Positions 1 to 6,713 of a stretch of DNA of 14,690 bases are shown here, one piece after another (position 1 is the first letter of the stretch; the number at the start of each line of letters is the position of its first letter). The notes beneath the pieces were generated by a model that was not told the origin of the DNA, ran no database searches, and was given only the letters and a program-made list of their open reading frames with translations. Origin of the DNA: Bacteroidales bacterium (lineage in GTDB: Bacteria; Bacteroidota; Bacteroidia; Bacteroidales; VadinHA17); the NCBI GenBank assembly GCA_025455505.1, contig JALOMK010000046.1:1-14690 (forward strand), read 5' to 3'. The translations under genes were made by a program, and so were the position numbers.

Positions 1-83
1 CCGAAGAGAAAAAGCTCGGTAAAAAGAAAAATCCACATTCCCAGTTTCCCGGCTTCGTTGTCGGTATGCCCGTGATGACTCAT
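1..83 (-). CDS. ctaE: Cytochrome c oxidase subunit III, N-terminal fragment (cut by window edge)
   Basis: Only the first 27 codons are present; the gene continues beyond position 1. The translation begins MSHHGHTDNEAGKLGMWIFL and continues into a hydrophobic stretch. The short His-rich leader followed by a K-L-G-M-W-I-F-L-F-T-E-L-F-L-F helix is the usual start of bacterial heme-copper oxidase subunit III, a membrane subunit that packs against subunit I. It lies 17 nt downstream of the subunit I stop codon on the same strand, the standard I-III order, which strengthens the call. No Shine-Dalgarno sequence is visible before the ATG. The family call rests on a short segment plus context. Confidence 0.75.
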   Translation of the reverse strand, partial: MSHHGHTDNEAGKLGMWIFLFTELFLF

Positions 84-100
84 TGCTACTGACATATATA

Positions 101-1732
101 TTATTTCTGTTTGTTGTTATCAGTTGTGCTGAAAAGGTACGGAGGCGTCTTTATTTCCGGGATGACATCGAAATTCTCGAGGGGAGGAGGAGAGGGGATC
201 TGCCACTCCAGCGTAACTCCCTTCCATGGATTCGCCGGCGCTGCGGCGCCCCTTCGGGCATAGTATACAAGGTTCCATAGCATCATTACAAGACCTGCGA
301 AAAGAATGAATCCGCCTATGCTTGAAATGACATGTCCTGTCTGAAACTGGGGCAGGTAATCGAAATACCTCCTGGGCATGCCCTGTATGCCAATGATGAA
401 CTGCGGAAAATAAAGCAGGTTGAAGCCTGCAAAAATTATTCCCCACGCTATATAGGCAATCCTGTCGTTATACATACGGCCGAACATCTTGGGGAACCAG
501 TAGTGCATGCCGGCGAAAAATGCAAAGCCCATGCCCCCGAAGATTATGTAGTGGAAGTGGGCCACAACGAAGGAGGTATCATGAACCTGAACGTTTGTTG
601 CCACCGATCCGAGGGTAAGGCCCGTAAAGCCTCCGATCATGAAGAGGAAAATAAATGAAATTGCATAAAGCAGCGGGGGTTTCATTTCTATTGACCCCCC
701 GTACATAGTTGATATCCAGTTAAATACCTTTATTGCACTTGGAACTGCCACGATAAAGGTAAGGAAGGAGAAGAACCACCTCGAGCCGTAACTGATACCG
801 GCTGTAAACATGTGATGGCCCCAAACGAAATACCCGACAAAGGCAATTGCAAGGCTTGAAATAAGTATTGCAGTGTAGCCGAAAACAGGCTTCTGGCTGA
901 ATGTAGGGAAGATTTCGGTGACTATCCCCATGCCGGGAAGTATCATTATGTAGACTGCAGGATGGGAATAGATCCAGAACAGGTGCTGGAAGAGGACGGG
1001 ATCACCGCCCAGTTTCGGATCGAAAAAGCCAATGTTCAGCACCCTCTCGGCGATTACCATAAGCAGCGTAATCCCGACTATAGGTGTTGCAAGAACCTGA
1101 ATCCAGGCGGTTGCGTATAACGACCATGGGAAAAGCGGCATCCTGAACCATCCCATGCCCGGTGCCCTCATCCTGTGCATTGTTACAATGAAATTCAAAC
1201 CTGTAAGGATCGAGGAAAAGCCCAGTATGAAAGCGGCAATAAGTGCATATATCACGTTTGTCGACGATTCGGAGCTGTAGGGCACATAGAATGTCCATCC
1301 TGTATCGGGCGGACCCTCACCTATGAACTGTGAAAGCACTCCGAAAATCGCTCCTATCACGAAGAGATACCATGAGAAGAGGTTTAACTTGGGAAAGGCA
1401 ACGTCAGGGGCCCCTATCATTATCGGCAGGAAGAAGTTACCGAAGATGGCTGGAAGGGCCGGTATGACTATTACGAAAATCATAATAATGCCATGCAGGG
1501 TAAACATGCCGTTATATGTCTGGGGGCCCATTATTGTTTCCCCGGGGGCTATGAGTTCTATCCTCATGAGGACCCCAAGTACAGCCGCTACAAAAAAGAA
1601 TACAATTATGCAGTAGAGGTACAGAAGCCCTATCCTTTTATGGTCTGTAGTGAGTAGCCACGACAGAAGGCCCTTGTATTTCCCCTCGTGTTTCAGGTAA
1701 CTAACCTGTGATCCGTTCTCCGGGTTGCTCAT
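101..1732 (-). CDS. ctaD: Cytochrome c oxidase subunit I, A2-type heme-copper oxidase
   Basis: Catalytic subunit of a terminal oxidase that reduces O2 to water in the inner membrane; 543 aa with about 12 membrane helices, a normal length. Visible ligands are H80 and H394 (low-spin heme), H392 (high-spin heme), and H257, H306 and H307 (CuB). Tyr261 sits in the HPAVY motif where the cross-linked Tyr is expected. K335 in the VPSAIK motif is the K-channel lysine. D110 (GAPD) and N99 (FGN) are D-channel entry residues. The D-channel glutamate of HPEVY is Ala259, and the motif reads YSHPAVY, which is the signature of A2-type oxidases such as the Rhodothermus caa3 enzyme. The conserved MPRRYFDY segment is also present. 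The gene is 13 nt after the SCO gene and 17 nt before subunit III. No Shine-Dalgarno is seen. Family assignment is certain; the A2 subtype rests on the motif. Confidence 0.97.
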   Translation of the reverse strand: MSNPENGSQVSYLKHEGKYKGLLSWLLTTDHKRIGLLYLYCIIVFFFVAAVLGVLMRIELIAPGETIMGPQTYNGMFTLHGIIMIFVIVIPALPAIFGNFFLPIMIGAPDVAFPKLNLFSWYLFVIGAIFGVLSQFIGEGPPDTGWTFYVPYSSESSTNVIYALIAAFILGFSSILTGLNFIVTMHRMRAPGMGWFRMPLFPWSLYATAWIQVLATPIVGITLLMVIAERVLNIGFFDPKLGGDPVLFQHLFWIYSHPAVYIMILPGMGIVTEIFPTFSQKPVFGYTAILISSLAIAFVGYFVWGHHMFTAGISYGSRWFFSFLTFIVAVPSAIKVFNWISTMYGGSIEMKPPLLYAISFIFLFMIGGFTGLTLGSVATNVQVHDTSFVVAHFHYIIFGGMGFAFFAGMHYWFPKMFGRMYNDRIAYIAWGIIFAGFNLLYFPQFIIGIQGMPRRYFDYLPQFQTGHVISSIGGFILFAGLVMMLWNLVYYARRGAAAPANPWKGVTLEWQIPSPPPLENFDVIPEIKTPPYLFSTTDNNKQK

Positions 1733-1745
1733 ATCGTAAGTGTTT

Positions 1746-2522
1746 TCATTTCTTTTTCCGTTTCAGTATAAGTACCGCCAGGACAATCAGGGCTATCGCT
1801 ATTGTAAAAGTGCCGACGATCCGGGTAATCTGGATAGTATAGGTCTTGCTTGACGGGTTGTATGCAAAACAATACTCAAGGATTTTGTTGATTGTAGGCC
1901 TTGCTATATCCTTCTGAGCTTCAATAATTGCCATTTTAAGATCAAAGGGAAGGAAACTGAGCCCATACAGGTACCGGGTTATTATGCCATGAGGGCTTAT
2001 AAGCATTATTGCCGAGGCATGTGCAAAATCGAGGCCCTGGGCCTTGTATCTGAATCCAAGCGCCTCTGTCATCTGTGTAATGTTCTCCTGTGTTCCTGTC
2101 AGGTACATCCAGTGTTTCTGGTTTTCCTTGCTTATTCTCTGAACGAAGTTCACCTTTTTTTCCCTTGCTTTTTCAGGAGTGTCCTTTGTGTTGAAGCTTA
2201 TTGTTATTATCTGGTAATCGGTGCCGAGGTTCATGTCTAGGTTGCTTACGACTTCCGCCACACCGTCCATAAGCGGGCTGCACATGAAGGGGCAGTCGAA
2301 ATAAACGAACAGGAGTATCGTGGGCTTGTCAATAAGGTCACCAATTACAACCGTATCGTTTTCCTCGTTGAGAAACCAGAGGTCCATGGGTATCGTGTCG
2401 CCAAGGTGTTCAATGATCCCAATCTCCATGTCTGAAGGGATCACTGTTGATTTTTTCATCTCCTGGCTCATTGCGGCAAGAGCGACGAGAATGAGGGCTG
2501 CCATTGAAAAAATGCGTTTCAT
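1746..2522 (-). CDS. SCO1/SenC family copper chaperone with C-terminal membrane anchor
   Basis: Thioredoxin-fold protein that delivers copper to, or keeps reduced, the CuA site of cytochrome oxidase. From the start chosen here it has 258 aa. Residues 1-20 form a signal peptide or N-terminal anchor. The copper-binding CPFMC (C77 and C81, CxxxC) and the distal His168 in FAHAS are all present, as in active SCO proteins. A C-terminal segment with EYCFAYNPSSKTY is followed by a membrane helix at about 236-254 and a basic tail, which would anchor the domain on the periplasmic side. The frame is open 10 codons upstream (ATG at 2552), but that would overlap the DoxX gene. The ATG at 2522 follows the DoxX stop by 1 nt and gives a clean signal peptide, so I prefer it. 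The position just before subunit I supports a role in its copper loading. Confidence 0.92.
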   Translation of the reverse strand: MKRIFSMAALILVALAAMSQEMKKSTVIPSDMEIGIIEHLGDTIPMDLWFLNEENDTVVIGDLIDKPTILLFVYFDCPFMCSPLMDGVAEVVSNLDMNLGTDYQIITISFNTKDTPEKAREKKVNFVQRISKENQKHWMYLTGTQENITQMTEALGFRYKAQGLDFAHASAIMLISPHGIITRYLYGLSFLPFDLKMAIIEAQKDIARPTINKILEYCFAYNPSSKTYTIQITRIVGTFTIAIALIVLAVLILKRKKK

Positions 2523-2523
2523 C

Positions 2524-2910
2524 TTATTTGTTTTTTGTTGCTTTTTCTTCATCGGAATAGATCCCTGCTATCATCAGGGCTCCGCCCATAAGCGAGACAT
2601 CCTTCAGAAGGGCTATCAGTGTTGTTGTAATCTCTTTTCCCCCGATTAGGTGCGGAATGTGAATTGTTGCAATGAATATGAAGAGGAGAACAGCCAGCAT
2701 TATGGTGGAAAACCTTACGTATTTCTTCCACATGATGCTTATGCTGGCAGCTATCAGCATGATTCCCGTAAGGATCACAGTATAGGCTCCGAAGGGGATA
2801 AATGAAGTAAGTATCCCGAGGTAGTAATCTGTCATCAGGAAGTGATTTATCCCGAAAACAGCAAAGGGAAGCGCGAAGAGGATTCTTCCAATACCGGTTA
2901 TGCTTTTCAT
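2524..2910 (-). CDS. Small DoxX-family membrane protein
   Basis: A 128-aa protein with four predicted membrane helices (about residues 5-25, 40-62, 68-88 and 98-116). The N-terminal GRILFALPFAVFGINHF pattern and overall size fit the DoxX/DoxD-like family. The function of most DoxX proteins is unresolved; the family is named from the thiosulfate:quinone oxidoreductase of Acidianus, which has related small subunits. The frame extends 53 codons further upstream, but that stretch overlaps the cytochrome c gene and reads as non-membrane shadow sequence. The ATG at 2910, 11 nt after the cytochrome stop, is therefore the better start. It nearly abuts the SCO gene (1 nt). Inside an oxidase operon it could be an assembly or quinone-associated protein; this is inference. 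Confidence 0.8.
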   Translation of the reverse strand: MKSITGIGRILFALPFAVFGINHFLMTDYYLGILTSFIPFGAYTVILTGIMLIAASISIMWKKYVRFSTIMLAVLLFIFIATIHIPHLIGGKEITTTLIALLKDVSLMGGALMIAGIYSDEEKATKNK

Positions 2911-2921
2911 TGCATTTCGTT

Positions 2922-3836
2922 TTATTTGTTGTTCAAAGTTGAGTTTTCGCCGATTATGAAAATGTCGCGGAGCTTGAGCAGGACGAGCATAATGAAGCCC
3001 CAGGCAATCAGAACTCCTCCCAGGTATGTGAGTATTATCCACACGGGGGCCTTTCTGGCCGTATTCCACATTGCCCTTGGCGCCACAAGGCTTTCATTGA
3101 ATGAAGGCATCCCTGCCCTCAGGATCGTATCCTTTCCGGCCGAGCCGAATGTCTCCTCATCCGTAAACCTGGCCATGACGAGGACATTGCCTGCGGTGTC
3201 GCCGGGCAGGCCGGCAGGCATGCGGAAGCGCACAAAGCCGCGGCTGTCTGTATTTCTTGGTTCGTCGACTGCAAGGTGTCCGAACCTTCGCTGCACCATA
3301 AGCTGCATTTCAGCGTCTGTCACTGCAACTGAGCTTTTTTCGCTTACTGCAGTTGCGCTGATGTCGACAGTGCTGTCGGCGCTGTTCCAGGCAAGTGCAA
3401 TGCGAATCTCTGCGTCAGGGTATGCCGACGAAGTTATCAGCTGCATTACCTGTTGCACATAGCCCTGGTTATAGCTCCGGAGGTAGGAAATCAGGGCCCA
3501 TATTTCGTTTGCCGAGAGCACTGTCCGGAATGAAGGCATCTGGCCCCTGCCAGTAACTACCTTGTAAAACATCTCCCCGTCGCTGTTCTTCTGGAACTTT
3601 TCCGATGCAGGATCTCCGGGGGGCGGCACGAGCCTGAGCCAGTTATCCTCTCCGGGTATGCCGTGGCACGACTTGCAGTTGGCGGTATAAAGCTTCTGTC
3701 CTGTTTTTCTTGTTTCATCATCAAATGCGAAAGTGCTGAGACGTCCCTTCCTGTCGTCGGGCACGGTCCAGTCCTGCGCCGAGAGTCGGGTTCCTAGCAG
3801 GAGAATTGCAGTTAATGCCGGGATTAGCTTCCTCAT
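2922..3836 (-). CDS. Membrane-anchored mono-heme cytochrome c with extra periplasmic domain
   Basis: A 304-aa protein with a cleavable signal peptide (1-20), a class I cytochrome c domain (about 40-125), a second periplasmic region (about 135-255) and one C-terminal membrane helix (about 264-288). The heme motif is CKSCH (C54, C57, H58). The distal ligand is probably Met100 in RGQMPSF. The second region is rich in alternating beta-type sequence, with a D-S-R-G-F-V-R-F-R-M-P turn like those of Ig-like domains, and shows no CuA ligand motif. It lies between nrfD and doxX, 18 nt after nrfD. The natural role is electron acceptor from the Fe-S/NrfD module and donor to the oxidase, comparable to ActE of alternative complex III. 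The heme domain is certain; the partner assignment is inferred from the operon. Confidence 0.92.
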   Translation of the reverse strand: MRKLIPALTAILLLGTRLSAQDWTVPDDRKGRLSTFAFDDETRKTGQKLYTANCKSCHGIPGEDNWLRLVPPPGDPASEKFQKNSDGEMFYKVVTGRGQMPSFRTVLSANEIWALISYLRSYNQGYVQQVMQLITSSAYPDAEIRIALAWNSADSTVDISATAVSEKSSVAVTDAEMQLMVQRRFGHLAVDEPRNTDSRGFVRFRMPAGLPGDTAGNVLVMARFTDEETFGSAGKDTILRAGMPSFNESLVAPRAMWNTARKAPVWIILTYLGGVLIAWGFIMLVLLKLRDIFIIGENSTLNNK

Positions 3837-3854
3837 TTAGCGAAGGTATTTGAT

Positions 3855-5198
3855 TTATACGGATTCATTTTTTGCAAGAGCTTCCTCTTCGGCAATTTCC
3901 TGTATGGGGAGAACAGGAAAGAGCTTGGAGAGAATTGTTATTATCATCAGGACAAGCACTATAGCGGCAACCGAAACTGCTATCTCGATCAGTGTGGGTT
4001 TGTAAACTATCCACTCAACAGGGTAATTCTGGGCAGGCAGGTACGGATGTGCCTGGGGAGGAACAACGATAATGTATCTCTTCAGCCATGCAGCCGCAAG
4101 CACAACGACTGATATTACAAGCATTGGCAGAGGCTTCCTGATTTTCCTGAAAAGCAGCAGGATCGCCGGAATTACAAGACCCAGCAGCTGTACTCCCCAG
4201 AACAGGAATGCATGATGACCTGCAAACAGTTCCCTCAGGTGAATTGCATCGGAGGTCTTCAGCTTGTAACCCGGAACAAGGAATTCATTCAGGTTGAAGT
4301 AGAAATACAGGACTGAAACCAGGATAAGTACCCGTCCTATCCTGTCGAAATGAAAATCTGTAATGTATTTTTCAAGCTTGTAGCTTACCCTGAAAAAGTA
4401 CATTGCAATAACTACGGCCGCGGTTCCCGAAACAAAGGCTCCGGAGATGAAGTAAGGACCGAATATTGTGCTGTCCCAGCCTGGCCTCGGCGTAACTGCA
4501 AAAAGCCATGATGTAACGGTGTGAATTGCAAAGGCAAGTGGAATTATAAGAATGAGAAGTATCCTCATTGCCTTGTGCAGTATCTCGAACTGTTTTTCAT
4601 GGTCAACCCATTTGACTGAAAGTATTTCGTAAGCCCTGACCAGGAATGCAGGACGCCCGGGCAGACGGTCCTTAGCAATTGCAAGGTCGGGGATCATAGG
4701 AAGGAACCACAGCAGAAGACTCACAAAGAAATAGGTTGTAACAACCGTTACATCCCAGAGTATCGGAGACTGGAACCTGCCGAAGAGGAACACGTAAGGA
4801 AGCCTGTCGGGACGTCCCATGTCGGATATTATAACAAGGCCTGCAACTGCCGCGAAGGCAACGGCGATTATTTCGGCAATCCTTGCAATCGGCTTAACCC
4901 ATTTGGCGCCGGAAAGCCCAAGCACGCAGCTGATAAGCATTCCGACAAGGCTTGTTGCAACAAAAAAGACGAAGTTTGCTATGTAAACCCCCCAGCTTGT
5001 GATGTCGCGGAGCCCTGTAACGCCGAGACCTTCCCGGAGCTGTATTGTATAGGCATAGAGACAGGCAAGAAGGACAGCCGTGAGAAATCCCATCCACAGG
5101 AGGAAGCCCCGGTTGAGTGACACATTTCTCAGGATATCAGCTGACACTGACTCAACTTTCTGCCTGTATCTTTCTGATTTGAATATAGTTCCTGCCAT
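3855..5198 (-). CDS. nrfD: NrfD/ActC-like quinol-interacting membrane subunit
   Basis: Integral membrane protein of 447 aa with about 10 predicted helices, belonging to the NrfD/PsrC family, whose members exchange electrons between quinones and a periplasmic Fe-S partner. Family marks include SWGVYIANFVFFVATS, the IISDMGRPDR loop, and SPILWDVTVVTTYF, followed by an IHTVTSW helix and a PGWDSTIFGPYF loop. From memory of the family, these resemble ActC of alternative complex III more than the shorter NrfD of nitrite reduction. The frame is open for 44 codons upstream, but those overlap the Fe-S gene. The ATG at 5198 lies 4 nt after that gene's stop and begins a plausible cytoplasmic N-terminus (MAGTIFKSERYRQ). 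Expected role: menaquinol oxidation, passing electrons to the Fe-S protein and cytochrome c. The direction of flow is inferred from the oxidase genes downstream. Confidence 0.92.
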   Translation of the reverse strand: MAGTIFKSERYRQKVESVSADILRNVSLNRGFLLWMGFLTAVLLACLYAYTIQLREGLGVTGLRDITSWGVYIANFVFFVATSLVGMLISCVLGLSGAKWVKPIARIAEIIAVAFAAVAGLVIISDMGRPDRLPYVFLFGRFQSPILWDVTVVTTYFFVSLLLWFLPMIPDLAIAKDRLPGRPAFLVRAYEILSVKWVDHEKQFEILHKAMRILLILIIPLAFAIHTVTSWLFAVTPRPGWDSTIFGPYFISGAFVSGTAAVVIAMYFFRVSYKLEKYITDFHFDRIGRVLILVSVLYFYFNLNEFLVPGYKLKTSDAIHLRELFAGHHAFLFWGVQLLGLVIPAILLLFRKIRKPLPMLVISVVVLAAAWLKRYIIVVPPQAHPYLPAQNYPVEWIVYKPTLIEIAVSVAAIVLVLMIITILSKLFPVLPIQEIAEEEALAKNESV

Positions 5199-5202
5199 AA
5201 GA

Positions 5203-6180
5203 TCAGGTATTATGTTGTTCTTTGTATTCAGTTTCGCCCGGCTCCCTGAATTCAAAAATCCTGTTTTTCGGGGGGAGATAATAAACCCTTGGCTTTGTTC
5301 CCAGTTCGGGAAGCAGCCTGTAGGCTCCATTCTGCTCCAGGAGCTCGCTCAGGCGTACGGTTTCCTTTGTGGTGCCGTTTGTGACCGCATCTTCATTTTC
5401 GTCGCCGAAATAGAAAACTCCGTTAGGGCAGGCCGAAACACAATAGGGCATTATGCCCTCCCTCAGGCGGTCTGCGCTGAAGAGACATTTTGAAATTGTT
5501 CCCTTCTTATGCGGAACGTTAAGTTCAATGTCGTACACCCTTTCCTTGTCTCCCTCAACGGCAAGGGGCTCCTGCCAGTGGAACATCCGGGCCGAATAGG
5601 GGCAGGCCGACATGCAGAAACGGCATCCTATGCAGCGCTCATTGTCAATAAGAACAATGCCGTCCTGGCGCTTGAATGTAGCGTCAACGGGGCAAACCGA
5701 TACACAGGGGGGGTTGTCGCAGTGCTGGCAGGGCTTTGGCATGAAATACCTTGGCGTATTCTTTGATTCCTGCATCACCAGGGTGTTGATATGGTATTCG
5801 TAGGGCCTAAGGTGATGCGCATCCTGGCAGGCTTCAACGCATTTGCGGGCGTTGCGGCACTTTGAGAGGTCAATAACCATAACCCAGCGCTTTCCCTCAA
5901 TGCCTTCCCTTCCCCTTGTCTGGTATACTTTCAGTCCTGGCTTATAATCCTTTACCTGTTCCACGGGGATCTCGACCAGCCTGTTATCCTCTGTGAGAAC
6001 CTTTATGGTTGCCCCGGAGTGCTTTTCCTTTTCAAAGCGGTAGCCTGAATAGAGCGCCGCAGCCCCCGTGAGGGCAGCGCTGCCAACAAGGCCTACCTTT
6101 TTCAGAAAATCCCTTCTTGATGTATCAAGAATTTCATCAAGGTTCTTCTCTTCAGCAGGCTTTTTCTTTTTTTCACTCAT
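5203..6180 (-). CDS. Tat-exported Fe-S protein (NrfC/HybA/ActB-C-like) lacking two cluster cysteines
   Basis: A 325-aa periplasmic electron-transfer subunit. A twin-arginine signal SRRDFLKKVGL (R22, R23) with a following hydrophobic stretch indicates folded export. Motif II, CQHCDNPPCVSVCP (C151, C154, C159, C163), and motif III, CIGCRFCMSACP (C183, C186, C189, C193), are complete. Motif I is CRNARKCVEAC (C108, C114, C118), with Ala111 where the second Cys is expected. Motif IV is KCLFS to YCVSACP (C232, C247, C251), with Ser235 where the second Cys is expected. In the known fold, I pairs with IV and II with III, so two clusters each have three Cys ligands, as in [3Fe-4S] sites. The frame is open 15 codons upstream, but the ATG at 6180 avoids overlapping the HMA gene. 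No molybdopterin subunit is next to it. Confidence 0.92.
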   Translation of the reverse strand: MSEKKKKPAEEKNLDEILDTSRRDFLKKVGLVGSAALTGAAALYSGYRFEKEKHSGATIKVLTEDNRLVEIPVEQVKDYKPGLKVYQTRGREGIEGKRWVMVIDLSKCRNARKCVEACQDAHHLRPYEYHINTLVMQESKNTPRYFMPKPCQHCDNPPCVSVCPVDATFKRQDGIVLIDNERCIGCRFCMSACPYSARMFHWQEPLAVEGDKERVYDIELNVPHKKGTISKCLFSADRLREGIMPYCVSACPNGVFYFGDENEDAVTNGTTKETVRLSELLEQNGAYRLLPELGTKPRVYYLPPKNRIFEFREPGETEYKEQHNT

Positions 6181-6191
6181 ATATTCGGGAC

Positions 6192-6533
6192 TTATCGGGC
6201 CTCGGCTGTATTGATGCTTTTGCATGTGTAGCCTGTGGCAGTGACTGCCTCACGGATCTTAAGAGTGTCGGTGAGGCCCGGGATATATTCTACAACGGCC
6301 TTGCCATCAGTAAAAGAGGCTTTCACATAAGTCACTCCTTCGAGCTTCGACAGCTTGTTCTGGACCGACTGCTCACATCCGGTGCAGGTCATTCCTCCTA
6401 TTGAAACCTCGACGAGAGCTGCCTTCTGAACTTCTTCTCCCTGACCTGATTTATTATTGTTGCCTCCGCAGGAAATAAAAGTAACAAGAAATGCAATCAG
6501 GACAAATCCCTGGATAAGTTTCGATTTTTTCAT
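6192..6533 (-). CDS. HMA-domain copper-binding lipoprotein
   Basis: A 113-aa protein with a lipoprotein signal ending in VTFISC (Cys22 as the lipidated residue), a Gly/Asn/Ser-rich linker, and one heavy-metal-associated domain from about residue 38 to the end. The metal site is GMTCTGC (C50 and C53), the classic MxCxxC motif of copper chaperones and copper ATPase N-domains. The EGVTYVKASFTDGKAVVEY segment and the GYTC stretch (a further Cys near the C-terminus) fit the ferredoxin-like fold. A lipid anchor places it outside the inner membrane. It is the first gene of the oxidase operon, 11 nt before the Fe-S gene, suggesting periplasmic copper capture and handover to SCO and the oxidase (inference). 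The frame is open to 6575; I chose the second of two adjacent ATGs (6533) because it gives a standard MKK lipoprotein signal. Confidence 0.88.
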   Translation of the reverse strand: MKKSKLIQGFVLIAFLVTFISCGGNNNKSGQGEEVQKAALVEVSIGGMTCTGCEQSVQNKLSKLEGVTYVKASFTDGKAVVEYIPGLTDTLKIREAVTATGYTCKSINTAEAR

Positions 6534-6565
6534 CATTAAAAAATTTAAGATTAACCGATTAGGCG

Positions 6566-6572
6566 CAAAATA
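6566..6572 (-). promoter_or_regulatory. Possible -7 promoter element of the oxidase operon
   Basis: On the minus strand this reads TATTTTG, one base shorter in spacing than the Bacteroidota consensus TAnnTTTG. It lies about 33 nt upstream of the first ATG of the operon, a suitable distance for a short leader. No convincing -33 TTTG box was found upstream. Weak call. Confidence 0.25.
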
Positions 6573-6594
6573 CACATGCTAAATGTATGAATTT

Positions 6595-6625
6595 TTTTTT
6601 GACTCAATAAAAAGGTGTCAAAAAA
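6595..6625. repeat. Perfect 9-bp inverted repeat in the divergent promoter region
   Basis: TTTTTTGAC (6595-6603) is matched exactly by its reverse complement GTCAAAAAA (6617-6625) across a 13-base spacer. It sits midway in the 180-base region between the oxidase operon (minus) and sod (plus). It could be an operator controlling either side or a hairpin; no regulator gene is nearby. Because the arms are largely A/T runs, chance occurrence in AT-rich DNA is possible. Confidence 0.35.
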
Positions 6626-6713
6626 CATAGCTCCTTTTAAGAGGGATAAACCGGCCTGATGAACAAAATCGTTGCAGAACTGTTTAATTGTTAAAACATT
6701 AACACAAACCATA

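Noticed and set aside
2911-3069. Upstream extension of the DoxX reading frame by 53 codons
   Set aside because: It overlaps the cytochrome c gene, is not membrane-like, and the ATG at 2910 gives a normal DoxX length.
2842-3462. 206-codon plus-strand open frame
   Set aside because: It is antisense to the cytochrome c and DoxX genes and has no recognisable domain; it is a shadow of their codon pattern.
5199-5330. Upstream extension of the NrfD frame by 44 codons
   Set aside because: It lies wholly over the end of the Fe-S gene and has no family likeness; the ATG at 5198 is 4 nt after that gene's stop.
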